Assembly (NCBI RefSeq): GCF_001612725.1
Contig: NZ_BDAZ01000019.1
Location: forward strand, 92,003 to 156,002
Source: Nocardia anaemiae NBRC 100462
GTDB lineage: Bacteria; Actinomycetota; Actinomycetes; Mycobacteriales; Mycobacteriaceae
Reading direction: 5' to 3'
DNA length: 64,000 bases
In this document: piece by piece, positions 28,124-37,606 of the stretch
Layout of the letters: the number at the start of each line of letters is the position of its first letter
Position numbering within the stretch: position 1 is the stretch's first letter
The notes under the pieces: generated by a model
Database searches by the model: none
Seen by the model: the letters and a program-made list of their open reading frames with translations, nothing else
What the model was told of the DNA's origin: nothing
Translations under genes and position numbers: made by a program

Positions 28124-28960
28124 ATGACGGGCGCGGCGCAGTGGGCTCGCGGAGGCATGTCGATCGGCTCCGTGCTCGACCTGCTGCGACCGGACTTTCC
28201 GGATATCACCATCTCGAAGATCCGTTTCCTCGAGGCCGAGGGGCTGATCCGACCCGAGCGCACACCGTCGGGTTATCGCAGGTTCTCGATCGCGGACTGC
28301 GAGCGGCTCAGATTCGTGCTGACCGCCCAACGTGATCAGTACCTGCCCTTGAAGGTGATCAAGGAGCAGCTCGAAGCGATCGACAGCGGTGCGGCGACGC
28401 TCGGTGTGCGGGAAGCCCGCGCCCGAGCGCACTCCGGCCGCAACGGTGCGCCGGAGTCCGGGCACCCGCTGCTCGACTCCGAGTCCACCGCCGCACCCGC
28501 GGCGCACAGTTCCGCACGTGCCGCGGTGCCGCGCAGACTCGGTGTCGTGCCCGGTGAAATCTCGCCCGACGAGCTGCGATTCGATCACGAAATCCGGCTC
28601 ACCCGGTCCGATCTGCTCGCCAGGGCCGAGATCGATGAGAAGTTCCTCGCCGATCTGATCCGGGCCAATCTGATCACGCCGGGCGCCGCTGGTTTCTTCG
28701 ACGAGGATGCGGTGACGCTGGCCAAGACCGCCAAGGCGATGGCCGAATTCGGCCTGGAGGCAAGGCATTTGCGGGCCTTCAAGCTGGCGGCGGATCGTGA
28801 GGCCGCACTGGTGGCGCAGATCGCCGCCCCGATCGCCAAGAGTCGTGATGCCGGTGCGCGGGCCCGTGCGGAGGAGACGGTGCGCGAGTTGGCCGCATTG
28901 TCGCTGACACTGCACACCTGCCTGGTGAAAGCGTCGGTGCGATCCTCGCTCGGCGGCTGA
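28124..28960 (+). CDS. MerR family regulator (Rv1828-like)
   Basis: 278 residues. The N-terminal winged helix (MSIGSVLDLLRPDFPDITIS, RFLEAEGLIRPERTPSGYRR) is MerR-like, then a disordered Ala/Ser-rich stretch around residues 105-140 leads to a helical C-terminal domain ending with SLTLHTCLVKAS. There is no metal-binding cysteine set. Equivalent to M. tuberculosis Rv1828, a DNA-binding regulator in the garA neighbourhood. ATG 28124 start. Confidence 0.92.
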   Translation: MTGAAQWARGGMSIGSVLDLLRPDFPDITISKIRFLEAEGLIRPERTPSGYRRFSIADCERLRFVLTAQRDQYLPLKVIKEQLEAIDSGAATLGVREARARAHSGRNGAPESGHPLLDSESTAAPAAHSSARAAVPRRLGVVPGEISPDELRFDHEIRLTRSDLLARAEIDEKFLADLIRANLITPGAAGFFDEDAVTLAKTAKAMAEFGLEARHLRAFKLAADREAALVAQIAAPIAKSRDAGARARAEETVRELAALSLTLHTCLVKASVRSSLGG

Positions 28961-29127
28961 GTTCGGCGGGTGCCTGGGAAGTTCGTTTTGCGTTCCAGAC
29001 GGACAACACGCCGATTTCGGCTGTGCACAGGGAATGCTGCACGCCTCGGGCTTCGCTTAGACTCGTGGTACGGCGAGCTCTGCAGCGGTCATGCCGGGCG
29101 GCCGGCGAGTCATTGGGAGGCAGTGCG

Positions 29128-29601
29128 ATGAGTGAGATGCGCGTTATCGGCATTCGTGTCGAGCAGCCACAGAACCAGCCCGTGCTGTTGCTCCGCGAGG
29201 TGTCCGGAGACAGGTATCTGCCGATCTGGATCGGGCAGGCCGAGGCGACCGCGATCGTGCTCGAACAAGAGGGGGTGACCCCGATCCGTCCGCTGACTCA
29301 CGATCTGATCAAGATCTTGATCGCCGACCTCGGGCACACCCTCAAGGAAGTGCGAATCGTGGATCTGCAGGAGGGCACCTTCTACGCGGATCTGGTCTTC
29401 GACAACGATCTGCGGATCTCGGCGCGGCCATCGGATTCGGTAGCGATCGCTTTGCGGGTCGGTTGCCCGATCTATGCCGAGGAGCCGGTGCTCGAGGAGG
29501 CGGGGCTGGTCATGCCGGACGAACGCGAGGATGAGGTGGAGAAGTTCAAGGAGTTCCTCGAGTCGGTCTCGCCGGACGATTTCAAGGCCACCGATAGCTG
29601 A
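29128..29601 (+). CDS. Bifunctional nuclease family protein (DUF151, Rv1829-like)
   Basis: 157 residues of the DUF151/bifunctional nuclease family: YLPIWIGQAEATAI, LTHDLIKILI and ARPSDSVAIALRVG are its conserved blocks. Plant and some bacterial members show RNase and DNase activity; the role in actinobacteria is unproven. ATG 29128 has GGGAGG seven bases upstream; the longer frame to 29023 is not supported. It sits between two MerR regulators in the conserved core. Confidence 0.92.
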   Translation: MSEMRVIGIRVEQPQNQPVLLLREVSGDRYLPIWIGQAEATAIVLEQEGVTPIRPLTHDLIKILIADLGHTLKEVRIVDLQEGTFYADLVFDNDLRISARPSDSVAIALRVGCPIYAEEPVLEEAGLVMPDEREDEVEKFKEFLESVSPDDFKATDS

Positions 29602-29832
29602 GTTCTCTTGGCAGACTGGCGTTGTCGGTCCGGCGTGCCCATATTTCTGCTCGCTCTAAAGTAGAGGTCGAGACTCTTACCGCGCGTCGCGTTTGGTCGG
29701 ATGATGCGGCTCCCGGGAGAATCAGGGGGAGTAATCTCGATAGTTGGGCCACGTCCGTTATGGCCGGTCGTTGGTCGTTACGGAGCCGGGTCATCGATGA
29801 GGCAAGGCGTCGGCGAAGCAAGGGAGTGGTCA

Positions 29833-30396
29833 GTGGCAGAGCAATCGCAGGATGTGGTACAGCCAGGCCTGTTCCCGGATGATTCGGTACCCGACGATTT
29901 GGTCGGCTACCGTGTGCCAAGCGCATGCCAGGTGGCCGGGATCACCTACCGCCAGCTCGACTATTGGGCGCGGACCGGACTGGTCGTGCCCTCCATTCGA
30001 GGTGCGGCGGGGTCGGGCAGTCAACGGCTGTATTCGTTCAAGGACATTCTGGTCCTGAAAATCGTGAAGCGACTATTGGACGCTGGCATCTCGCTGCAGA
30101 ACATCCGCATCGCGGTCGATCACCTGCGCAGCCGCGGCGTGCAGGATCTGGCGGGTATCACGCTGTTCTCCGATGGCACGTCGGTGTACGAATGCACCTC
30201 GCCCGAGGAGGTAGTCGATTTACTGCAGGGTGGGCAGGGCGTCTTCGGAATCGCGGTCAGCGGCGCCATGCGGGAACTGACCGGAGCCATCGCCAACTTC
30301 CCGGCCGAGCGCGCGGTGAGCGGCAGTGCGAGCGAACGTCCGGAGGACGAACTGTCCTTCCGGCGTAAGGCTCGGATGAACCGGAAGACCGGCTAG
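29833..30396 (+). CDS. MerR family regulator (Rv1830-like)
   Basis: 187 residues. The MerR winged helix is clear: YRVPSACQVAGITYRQLDYW, RTGLVVPSIRGAAGSGSQR, YSFKDILVLKIVKRLLDAG. A short C-terminal domain follows with TLFSDGTSVYEC. Equivalent to Rv1830, which has been tied to growth and cell division control in mycobacteria. GTG 29833 is chosen because GGGAG lies six bases upstream; upstream extension is not coding-like. Confidence 0.92.
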   Translation: MAEQSQDVVQPGLFPDDSVPDDLVGYRVPSACQVAGITYRQLDYWARTGLVVPSIRGAAGSGSQRLYSFKDILVLKIVKRLLDAGISLQNIRIAVDHLRSRGVQDLAGITLFSDGTSVYECTSPEEVVDLLQGGQGVFGIAVSGAMRELTGAIANFPAERAVSGSASERPEDELSFRRKARMNRKTG

Positions 30397-30510
30397 ATCT
30401 CGTCTCGAGTGCCCGTCGCTATCGCGGCGGGCACTTGTCATATTTACCGGAGTGATGAGCGCTACACGCCATTCCGGGGTCCGGTGGCGTCATTCGTTGC
30501 GCGCGCGACA

Positions 30511-30516
30511 TAAACT
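30511..30516 (+). promoter_or_regulatory. Likely -10 element of the gcvP riboswitch transcript
   Basis: TAAACT fits the actinobacterial TANNNT -10 pattern and lies about 15-20 bases before the first glycine aptamer. No clear -35 hexamer was seen, which is common for mycobacterial-type promoters. Confidence 0.5.
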
Positions 30517-30530
30517 GGCGATGCGTCGCC

Positions 30531-30765
30531 GCCGTGCGGGAGAGTTCCGGACTTCACAAGAGTTCGGGCGCCGAAGGAGCAGCACCTCCCCGTCAATCTC
30601 TCAGGCAAACGGACCGTACGGGCTTCGACGTCTCTGGAAAGTGGTGTTTGGCGCACAACGCGGCGATCGCCCGCCCATGGGGAAAGGGGTCCCGGGCCCT
30701 GTCCGTTCGAGACAGGGTGTCGCGGCGTCCGAATCTCTCAGGCTCCACGACAGAGGGGGAGGGCT
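30531..30765 (+). ncRNA. Tandem glycine riboswitch upstream of gcvP
   Basis: Two glycine aptamers in series. The first has GCGGGAGAG near 30536, GCGCCGAAGGAGCAG, then AATCTCTCAGGCAAACGGACCG and the closing TCTCTGGAAAG near 30638. The second closes with GAATCTCTCAGGCTCC at about 30731 and ACAGAGGGGGAG at about 30750-30762. Glycine riboswitches turn on glycine cleavage genes when glycine is plentiful, fitting the gcvP gene that starts 49 bases later. The expression platform is probably the region around 30766-30813, with TTGGAG as ribosome site. Confidence 0.92.
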
Positions 30766-30813
30766 GGTACCCGTCGACCGCGTTGGTCGACCCCGCCCGA
30801 CCTTGGAGCTGCC

Positions 30814-33633
30814 GTGACTCGATCATTCGCCGACCGCCATATCGGACCCGACCGGGCTGAACTCGCCCGGATTCTGGACGTCGTCGGCGTCGGCTCGCTG
30901 GACGAGCTCGCTGCCGCGGCGCTGCCGGCGAGCATTCTGGACGGCTCCGGCCTGGAGGTGCTGCCGCCCGCGGCCACCGAGCACGAGGTGCTCGCCGAAC
31001 TCGCGGAGCTCGCGCACGCCAATTCCGTCGCCACCTCGATGATCGGGCTCGGCTACTACGACACGCTCACCCCGCCGGTGCTGGTGCGCAGCCTGCTGGA
31101 GAATCCGGCCTGGTACACCGCCTACACGCCGTACCAGCCCGAGATCAGCCAGGGGCGGCTCGAGGCGCTGCTCAACTTCCAGACCATGGTCTCGGATCTC
31201 ACCGGGATGGAGGTGGCCAATGCGTCCATGTTGGACGAGGCCACCGCCGCCGCCGAGGCGATGACCCTGCTGCGCCGCGCGGGTAAGTCCAAGTCCGCGC
31301 GTCTGCTCATCGACGACGATCTGTTCCCGCAGACCAAGACCGTGCTCTACACCCGGGCCGAGCCGCTGGGCATCGAGATCGTCTCGGCGGATCTATCCGA
31401 TGGTGAGTTGCCCGATGGCGAGTTCTTCGGCGTGCTGGTTCAGGTTCCGGGTGCGTCCGGCCGGATCGTGGACTGGCGGCCGGTGATCGAGGCGGCGCAC
31501 GAGCGTGGTGCATTGGTGGCGGTGGGCGCGGATCTGCTTGCGCTGACATTGATTACGCCGCCGGGGGAGCAGGGCGCCGACGTATGTTTCGGCACCACAC
31601 AGCGTTTCGGTGTCCCGATGGGCTTCGGCGGTCCGCATGCCGGATATCTGTCGGTGCACACCAAACATGCGCGGCAGCTGCCCGGCCGGTTGGTCGGGGT
31701 GTCCGTGGACGTTGATGGCAACAAGGCGTACCGGCTCGCGCTGCAGACCCGGGAGCAGCACATTCGCCGGGAGAAGGCGACCTCGAATATCTGTACCGCA
31801 CAGGTGCTGCTGGCCATTGTCGCCGCGATGTACGCGAGTTATCACGGCGCCGACGGGCTACGTGCGATCGCCCGCCGCGTTCATGCCCGCGCCGCCGCCA
31901 TCGCGGCCGGGCTCGATGGTGTTGTGGTGTACGAGAATTTCTTCGACACCCTGCTGGTGCGCGTGCCCGGCGGTGCGGAATCTGTTGTCGCGAAGGCGAA
32001 GTCGAGCGGGATCAATCTGCGGCTGGTGGATGCCGATCACGTCGGCATCGCCTGCGACGAGGCCACCACCGAGGCGCATGTCACCGCGGTGCTGGAATCC
32101 TTCAGCACCGGACTGCCATCGGGCGTCGGCGATCCGGGCGATGCGCCGAGCGTACCCGACGGTTCGATCGAGACCCGCACCTCGGAATTCCTCACCCACC
32201 CGGCCTTCACCAGCTATCACACCGAAACCGCGATGCTGCGCTATCTGCGCAGACTCTCCGATAAGGACATCGCGCTCGATCGCAGCATGATTCCGCTGGG
32301 CTCCTGCACCATGAAGCTCAATGCCACCGCGGAGATGGAGGCCATCACCTGGCCCGGTTTCGCGCGGATACATCCGTACGCGCCGGTCGAGGATGCGCCC
32401 GGACTGCTGCGGGTGATCACCGATCTGGAGGACTGGCTCTCGGCCATCACCGGGTACGACCAGGTGAGCCTGCAGCCGAACGCGGGCAGTCAGGGCGAGT
32501 ACGCCGGACTGCTGGCCATTCGGCGCTATCACCTGGACCGTGGTGATACCCACCGGGATACCTGCCTCATTCCGTCCAGTGCGCACGGCACCAACGCGGC
32601 CTCGGCCACCATGGCCGGATTGCGCGTGGAGGTCGTGAAGTGCCGGGAGAACGGCGATGTGGACCTCGATGATCTGCGCGCCAAGATCGCCGACCACGCC
32701 GACCGGCTGGCCTGCATCATGATCACCTACCCGTCCACGCACGGGGTGTACGAGCACGAGGTCGCCGAGTTGTGCGCGCTGGTGCACGATGCGGGCGGTC
32801 AGGTGTATGTCGATGGTGCGAATCTGAATGCCCTTGTCGGCCTTGCCCGTCCGGGACGATTCGGCGGCGATGTCAGCCATCTGAACCTGCACAAGACCTT
32901 CTGCATTCCGCATGGCGGCGGCGGGCCGGGCGTTGGTCCGGTTGCGGTGCGCTCGCATCTGGCGCCGTATCTGCCCGGTGACCCGCTCGAGCAGGGTTCG
33001 CACGCGGTGTCGGCGGCGAAGTACGGTTCCGCGTCGATCCTGCCGATCACCTGGGCCTATATCCGGATGATGGGTGCGGATGGTCTGCGCAAGGCCACGT
33101 TGACCGCGATCGCCTCGGCCAACTACATCGCGCGCCGGTTGAACGAGCATTTCCCGGTGCTGTACACCGGTGAGAATTCGATGGTCGCGCACGAATGCAT
33201 TCTGGATCTACGCGAGATCAGCAAGCACACCGGTGTGACCGTCGATGATGTGGCAAAGCGGTTGGCCGACTATGGATTCCACGCGCCGACCATGAGCTTC
33301 CCGGTGGCTGGCACGCTGATGGTGGAGCCCACCGAGAGCGAAAACCTGGCCGAGCTCGACGAATTCGTCCTCGCTATGACGGCGATCCGTGCCGAGATCG
33401 ATCAGGTCGCCGCGGGTGTGTGGCCGGTGGAAGACAACCCGCTGCGCGGTGCTCCGCATACCGCGGCCTGCCTGGTCGGGGAGTGGGAGCACCCGTACAG
33501 CCGGGAGGTCGCGGTGTATCCGCAGGGGCTGGATCCGGCGCGGGGCAAGGTGTGGCCCCCGGTCCGGCGCATCGACGGCGCCTACGGTGACCGCAATCTC
33601 GTCTGCTCCTGCCCGCCGCTGGACGCGTACTGA
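30814..33633 (+). CDS. gcvP: Glycine dehydrogenase (decarboxylating), P protein
   Basis: A full-length 939-residue single-chain P protein (called gcvB in M. tuberculosis). The PLP lysine is Lys694 in [17 protein letters not shown], and the N-terminal pseudo-symmetric half with GLGYYDT and the GSCTMKLNA block near residue 495 are standard. It decarboxylates glycine and loads the methylamine onto the H protein. The start is GTG 30814 after TTGGAG. Expression is under the tandem glycine riboswitch just upstream, and a bidirectional hairpin follows the stop. Confidence 0.97.
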   Translation: MTRSFADRHIGPDRAELARILDVVGVGSLDELAAAALPASILDGSGLEVLPPAATEHEVLAELAELAHANSVATSMIGLGYYDTLTPPVLVRSLLENPAWYTAYTPYQPEISQGRLEALLNFQTMVSDLTGMEVANASMLDEATAAAEAMTLLRRAGKSKSARLLIDDDLFPQTKTVLYTRAEPLGIEIVSADLSDGELPDGEFFGVLVQVPGASGRIVDWRPVIEAAHERGALVAVGADLLALTLITPPGEQGADVCFGTTQRFGVPMGFGGPHAGYLSVHTKHARQLPGRLVGVSVDVDGNKAYRLALQTREQHIRREKATSNICTAQVLLAIVAAMYASYHGADGLRAIARRVHARAAAIAAGLDGVVVYENFFDTLLVRVPGGAESVVAKAKSSGINLRLVDADHVGIACDEATTEAHVTAVLESFSTGLPSGVGDPGDAPSVPDGSIETRTSEFLTHPAFTSYHTETAMLRYLRRLSDKDIALDRSMIPLGSCTMKLNATAEMEAITWPGFARIHPYAPVEDAPGLLRVITDLEDWLSAITGYDQVSLQPNAGSQGEYAGLLAIRRYHLDRGDTHRDTCLIPSSAHGTNAASATMAGLRVEVVKCRENGDVDLDDLRAKIADHADRLACIMITYPSTHGVYEHEVAELCALVHDAGGQVYVDGANLNALVGLARPGRFGGDVSHLNLHKTFCIPHGGGGPGVGPVAVRSHLAPYLPGDPLEQGSHAVSAAKYGSASILPITWAYIRMMGADGLRKATLTAIASANYIARRLNEHFPVLYTGENSMVAHECILDLREISKHTGVTVDDVAKRLADYGFHAPTMSFPVAGTLMVEPTESENLAELDEFVLAMTAIRAEIDQVAAGVWPVEDNPLRGAPHTAACLVGEWEHPYSREVAVYPQGLDPARGKVWPPVRRIDGAYGDRNLVCSCPPLDAY

Positions 33634-33639
33634 AGGCTA

Positions 33640-33677
33640 CCGAGCCGCACCTCGACCCCGTTGCAGGTGCGGCTCGG
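33640..33677. terminator. Bidirectional terminator between gcvP and the SRPBCC gene
   Basis: CCGAGCCGCACCT (33640-33652) and AGGTGCGGCTCGG (33665-33677) are perfectly complementary with a 12-base loop. It lies between convergent stops (33633 plus, 33687 minus). Confidence 0.85.
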
Positions 33678-33686
33678 CAGCCACCT

Positions 33687-34169
33687 TCACTGTGCCGCAG
33701 CCGCTTTGGCGTAGGTATTGACCAGATCCGGCCAGCCGCCCTCGCTCTGCACGCTGTCGCGCATGGATTCCCAACCCGCGCCGTGCTTTTCGAAGCCAGA
33801 ATGCACCAGGGTGACGGCTGTGCGGTCGGCGGTGACGGCTGCGAAGGTGACATCGACGCGGCTGGCGCGGTCCGGATCGGTTTCGTGCTGCCAGGCCAGG
33901 CTGATCTCCCAGGAGAACGCGAAATGCCGCGGTGGATCCCAGACGAGCACGGTTCCCCAAGGACATTCGGTGCCGTCGGCTTCCCTGCCGAAACAGCGCC
34001 CGCCCTCGCGCGGCTCGATAACCTCCTGTGCGAGTTCGCCCTTGCCGATGTGATGTGCTCGCGGCCACCAACTGTCGATCCCATTGGTGAATACGTCGTA
34101 CGCCTTCTCGATCGGTGCGTCGACGACGAGTTCGACCCGAACTTCCTTATCGCTCAATTGCTGTGTCAT
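33687..34169 (-). CDS. SRPBCC/AHSA1-domain protein
   Basis: 160 residues with the AHSA1-like fold: VRVELVVDAPIEKAYDVFT at the start, HFAFSWEI in the middle, and the C-terminal helix GWESMRDSV. Such proteins bind hydrophobic ligands or act as chaperone-like or unknown enzymes. It overlaps the ArsR gene by four bases (ATGA). ArsR/SRPBCC pairs are widespread in actinobacteria and the regulator controls the pair. Confidence 0.9.
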   Translation of the reverse strand: MTQQLSDKEVRVELVVDAPIEKAYDVFTNGIDSWWPRAHHIGKGELAQEVIEPREGGRCFGREADGTECPWGTVLVWDPPRHFAFSWEISLAWQHETDPDRASRVDVTFAAVTADRTAVTLVHSGFEKHGAGWESMRDSVQSEGGWPDLVNTYAKAAAAQ

Positions 34170-34516
34170 GACTTCTCCTTCGCGGAGGTGTCCGCCGTTC
34201 GCTCGGTCGCGACCCGCCGGTTCACCTCGTCCTGAAAGGCCGACATCGCCGTCGACCAGAACTGCGTGAAGTACTCCCGAAGTCCATCGATTCCCTGCGG
34301 GTTCAGCCGATACACCCGCCTGGTTCCCACCGCTACATCGGTAACCAGCCCCGCCGCCTTGAGCACCTTCAAATGCTGGGAAACCGCGGGCCGACTGACC
34401 GGCAATCCCTCAGCCAGTTCCCCAACCGAACACGGCCCTTCCCCGAGCCGCTCGAAGATCGCGCGCCGCATCGGATCCCCCAGGGCATCCAACGCGGCAT
34501 CTCGGTAAGCCTCCAC
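34166..34516 (-). CDS. ArsR family winged-helix regulator
   Basis: 116 residues with DALGDPMRRAIFERLGEGP and the recognition helix SRPAVSQHLKVLKAAG at about 40-57. No metal-binding cysteines, so it is the non-metal subgroup usually paired with SRPBCC proteins. The start is GTG 34516. The palindrome just upstream contains the -10-like TAAACT, which implies a very short or absent 5' leader. Confidence 0.92.
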   Translation of the reverse strand: MEAYRDAALDALGDPMRRAIFERLGEGPCSVGELAEGLPVSRPAVSQHLKVLKAAGLVTDVAVGTRRVYRLNPQGIDGLREYFTQFWSTAMSAFQDEVNRRVATERTADTSAKEKS

Positions 34517-34519
34517 GAA

Positions 34520-34539
34520 CCGTAAGTTTACGCTTACGG
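34520..34539 (-). promoter_or_regulatory. ArsR autoregulatory operator over the promoter
   Basis: CCGTAAG (34520-34526) and CTTACGG (34533-34539) are a perfect seven-base dyad with a six-base centre, three bases upstream of the ArsR start codon. On the minus strand the centre supplies TAAACT, a -10 match. Confidence 0.7.
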
Positions 34540-34615
34540 AAGGTGTGGCTGTCCACTGCCTTCGAGTGGCTCCATGCCGGAGGTCGTGGCCGAATCCGAG
34601 CCGCCCCGAGCGGGG

Positions 34616-35296
34616 TCAGGCCGGGTCCGGCACCGACTCGGGTTCGATTTCCGGGATCTCGCTGAGGGCTTCGATTCCCAGTTCCGACCGCGTTGCGTCG
34701 ATGACGGCGCGTTCGTCCTGGACGGTATTAGCAATTGCCTTGTGCCACAGTGCGCGGATCGCGTTGACGTCGTCCATGGTTGCCTCGTGGTCGAGTTCGA
34801 CCTTGAGGCGCTGCACGGTGATGCTCTGGGCCGCGGTGAGGGTGCGGAGCAGATCTTCGCAGCGCGCCGGGATCTTGGGGTTCGACAGGACGCGCAGCCG
34901 GGTGATGTAGCCGTTGCACGCGGAGATGCTCTGCTGTACTTCCTTGCCGAAACTGTCCACCTCCTCGACGGATTCGGCTTTCCAATCGAGGGTGTCCCAC
35001 AGGGTTTGGCGGACGTCGGCGGCGGCGAGCAGCACCGAGGAGATCGCGGTCAGAATCGAGTCGCGTCGCCATTTGTCCTGTTCGCGGCGTTCTGCGGCGG
35101 CGTTGGCGTTGTCGATGTTGCGTTGCGCGGCGGCGTGGGTTGCCTCGATATTCTGCTGTGCGGCATCGAGTGTGGTCCGGTTGCGCTCGTCGGCTGCGGT
35201 GATCGCGTTGCGGTTCGTCCGGTTGTTGATCAGGACGCCGATGAGCGCCGCGGCGGCGACGATGAGCGAGCTGAGAAGCGGAAGCCAGGAAGTCAC
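34616..35296 (-). CDS. Membrane-anchored coiled-coil hypothetical protein
   Basis: I do not recognise a family. From GTG 35296 the protein has 226 residues: one N-terminal membrane helix (WLPLLSSLIVAAAALIGVLI), then a charged region with ten-residue periodic repeats around Ala/Asn (such as TLDAAQQNIEATHAAAQRNI) that looks like a coiled coil, and a helical cytoplasmic domain to the end. The frame continues to 35503 but that part has no coding character and would start inside a palindrome. Function unknown. Confidence 0.6.
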   Translation of the reverse strand: MTSWLPLLSSLIVAAAALIGVLINNRTNRNAITAADERNRTTLDAAQQNIEATHAAAQRNIDNANAAAERREQDKWRRDSILTAISSVLLAAADVRQTLWDTLDWKAESVEEVDSFGKEVQQSISACNGYITRLRVLSNPKIPARCEDLLRTLTAAQSITVQRLKVELDHEATMDDVNAIRALWHKAIANTVQDERAVIDATRSELGIEALSEIPEIEPESVPDPA

Positions 35297-35496
35297 CGGG
35301 TCATCATTGCATTGCGGGGTGCTCCACTGTGCCCCGATCGGTGCTCGAGAGCCACCACCGCGTGCCGCGTCCGGTCCGGCATCACCCGCAAGGACCGTGT
35401 ATTGCGTGGTCAGCGGTTCGGTCGGGTAGCAGATCGGCGCCACGGGAGGCGAGCAATCTGCGTGAAAACAGTTTGCCGCACAAGCAGTTCCTACCT

Positions 35497-35518
35497 CGCA
35501 CAACGTATACCTTGTGCG
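35497..35518. promoter_or_regulatory. 22-bp near-perfect palindrome
   Basis: CGCACAA (35497-35503) and TTGTGCG (35512-35518) flank an internal GTATAC (35505-35510); only one of eleven base pairs of the dyad fails (C opposite C). It lies in the gap between the VWA gene stop (35561) and the coiled-coil gene start (35296) and is probably an operator for a dimeric regulator. Confidence 0.65.
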
Positions 35519-35560
35519 CGATAGCCAATGTCTATGCGAGGCAATCGATACGACCGATGC

Positions 35561-37225
35561 TCACGGGGTGGTCAGCGCGTGCATTATCGCGGTTCCGAAG
35601 CTGACGTCGTCGGAGGTGGGCAGCCGGGTGTATGTGCCTCCGGTTCGCTGAGCGGCGGTTTGGAGGGTCTCGGTGCCATTGCCGCCGATGACGATCACAT
35701 CGATGCGAACCGGGTGGGCCGGATCGGCGGCGGAGGTCAGCTCGGTCAGCAGTTTCGCTCCGGTGATGGTCGAGTCGTCATCCGGGCCGTCGGTAATGAG
35801 CAGGACCGAATTGGTCAGCCCCGCGGTGTATCCGCGAATAGCTGAGCGGTAGGCGGCGATCAGTGACGGATATGCCTGGTCGGTGCGCGATTCGGTGGGC
35901 TTGACCGCCTCCAGCGCCGTATCCAACGCAGTGCGCTGCTGATTGTTCAGTGGCGCGGTGGGAGTGTGGATCTTGTACGGCGTTGTCCCGTCGAGGTTTT
36001 TGCCGAATGTCCACACGCCGAGTCCGAAGTCCGGCGGCATCACATTCATCGTGGAGCGGATCGCGCCGAGTGCGTTAGCGAGCCGGGTGACGGACCCGTC
36101 GCTATTGCCCATCGAGGACGATACGTCCAGCAACACCGTAGCCTGCACGCCGAGAACAGGATTGGCGAGTGTCGCGCGCACCTTGTCCAGAGCGGTCCGC
36201 GGTGCCGAGGGTGCGGCGGTGGCCGGTGCAGCGCCGAATCCGGCGGCGGTGAAGGCCGAGGACTGCTGAGGTGCGCGCAGGTAGTCGGCGAACAGCGATG
36301 CGATCAGATTCTGGGTCTTGTCCACCCATGCGCCGGACATCAAGGCGGCGGGATGATCGGCGACCGGGGCGGTACCCGCGGGCCGAAACGCCGACATACC
36401 ACCGAGAGCCTTCAGTTGCTGCTCAGTAGCGGCTACCGCGTGAACGGGCGAATTCGCCGCACCGATCGCGGCCAATGCGGCCGTGGTGTCCACCGCCTGC
36501 GGCGCCTTCGCGGCGAGACCGGAGATCGCCGCGACAACCTGACCGGACTGCGCGACCTCATCGGTGAGCGGGTCGGTCCCCGACACCGCGGAGCCGACCG
36601 CTGCCGCCGCCGCCAGTGTCGAATCCCCGGCGGGCAGCGCCATCCGCAACCCACCCCACCCGGACAGGCCGAGCTCATCCAGCGAACCCTGTTGCAGCCG
36701 TGGCAGATCCGCCCAGGTGATCTTGGCCTGCTCGAGCGCGTTGCGCAGATCGTCCGGAACGGCGACCACGATCGGGGTCAACGCGACCGGCGCCGGTGTG
36801 CCCTCGATCAGGCCGGGCACCCGCATGGATTCGATGGAACGCATCGAATCGGCGATCCACAGCCCCGGCTGCGGGCCGAGCGCACCGTTCCACGGCGTGC
36901 CCGCGGTGAACCCGGCTACGATGGCGGCCGACGGCTGGGCCGTCACCACAACTTTCGCACAATGATCGCGCACCTTCGGATTGGTCGCGTTGTAGTGCTC
37001 CGCCGCGGCCCGCACCGGATCGGCGATATCCGGATCGACCGTCACGAACAGCGTCGACGGCCCCTCCTTACATTCCGCCGCGGCCGACTTGTCCCGGTTC
37101 GCGGCGCGATCACTGAGTTGAAAAAACGCGAAGACCGCCGCGACTAGCAGCAAAACGGCAACCACTGCGATAACCGGACCTTTGCTGACGCCCCGGGACC
37201 TGGTTCCGCTGCGATGTGTGCCCAC
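35561..37225 (-). CDS. Membrane-anchored substrate-binding-like plus VWA domain protein (Rv1836c-like)
   Basis: 554 residues. One N-terminal membrane helix (VIAVVAVLLLVAAVFAFF) anchors an external protein. Residues about 50-330 resemble the type 2 periplasmic solute-binding fold (STLFVTVDPDIADPVRAAAE, then LWIADSM), and the C-terminal part is a VWA domain with the metal site DVSSSM near residue 369 and LLITDGPDDDS. A similar protein lies near glcB in mycobacteria (Rv1836c), as here. Ligand unknown. Confidence 0.88.
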   Translation of the reverse strand: MGTHRSGTRSRGVSKGPVIAVVAVLLLVAAVFAFFQLSDRAANRDKSAAAECKEGPSTLFVTVDPDIADPVRAAAEHYNATNPKVRDHCAKVVVTAQPSAAIVAGFTAGTPWNGALGPQPGLWIADSMRSIESMRVPGLIEGTPAPVALTPIVVAVPDDLRNALEQAKITWADLPRLQQGSLDELGLSGWGGLRMALPAGDSTLAAAAAVGSAVSGTDPLTDEVAQSGQVVAAISGLAAKAPQAVDTTAALAAIGAANSPVHAVAATEQQLKALGGMSAFRPAGTAPVADHPAALMSGAWVDKTQNLIASLFADYLRAPQQSSAFTAAGFGAAPATAAPSAPRTALDKVRATLANPVLGVQATVLLDVSSSMGNSDGSVTRLANALGAIRSTMNVMPPDFGLGVWTFGKNLDGTTPYKIHTPTAPLNNQQRTALDTALEAVKPTESRTDQAYPSLIAAYRSAIRGYTAGLTNSVLLITDGPDDDSTITGAKLLTELTSAADPAHPVRIDVIVIGGNGTETLQTAAQRTGGTYTRLPTSDDVSFGTAIMHALTTP

Positions 37226-37309
37226 GATCCTCAGTGTATGTTCACGCGAGATTTGCCGTGCCGGTGTGTCCGGTGCGGCGCACCGGCACGGCGTGGCGCG
37301 GACATCCGA

Positions 37310-37579
37310 CTAGGGTCGGATCATCCGTCCGCGGTCGAACTCGTGGCCGCCCCAGACTCCGGACTGTCCGGTGCGCGCGGCGAATTCACCGCAGGCATCC
37401 CGGATCGGGCAGCCCGCGCAAACTTCACGCGCGTACTCGAAGTCCTGTGACGGGTACGGGAACCACGCTTCGTGATTCGGATCACCTCGACAGGCCGCCC
37501 GATGCCACTCTCGGGAATCCGAGAGCGGGAGCAGGTCGGTCAGATCGACAACCGCGCTGGTCTCCAATTCGACGGTCAT
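37310..37579 (-). CDS. WhiB-like iron-sulfur transcription factor
   Basis: 89 residues with the four cluster cysteines Cys30, Cys54, Cys57 and Cys63 (AACRGDP, then VCAGCPIRDAC) and the GVWGG turn followed by a basic tail. WhiB proteins hold a 4Fe-4S cluster and act with sigma factor to control transcription, often sensing oxygen, NO or redox state. Which of WhiB1-7 it matches is unclear; the short basic tail and spacing do not settle it. It lies upstream of the VWA gene on the same strand. Confidence 0.93.
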   Translation of the reverse strand: MTVELETSAVVDLTDLLPLSDSREWHRAACRGDPNHEAWFPYPSQDFEYAREVCAGCPIRDACGEFAARTGQSGVWGGHEFDRGRMIRP

Positions 37580-37606
37580 TTCGAGCCTTCTCCTTTCTCT
37601 CTCGGC

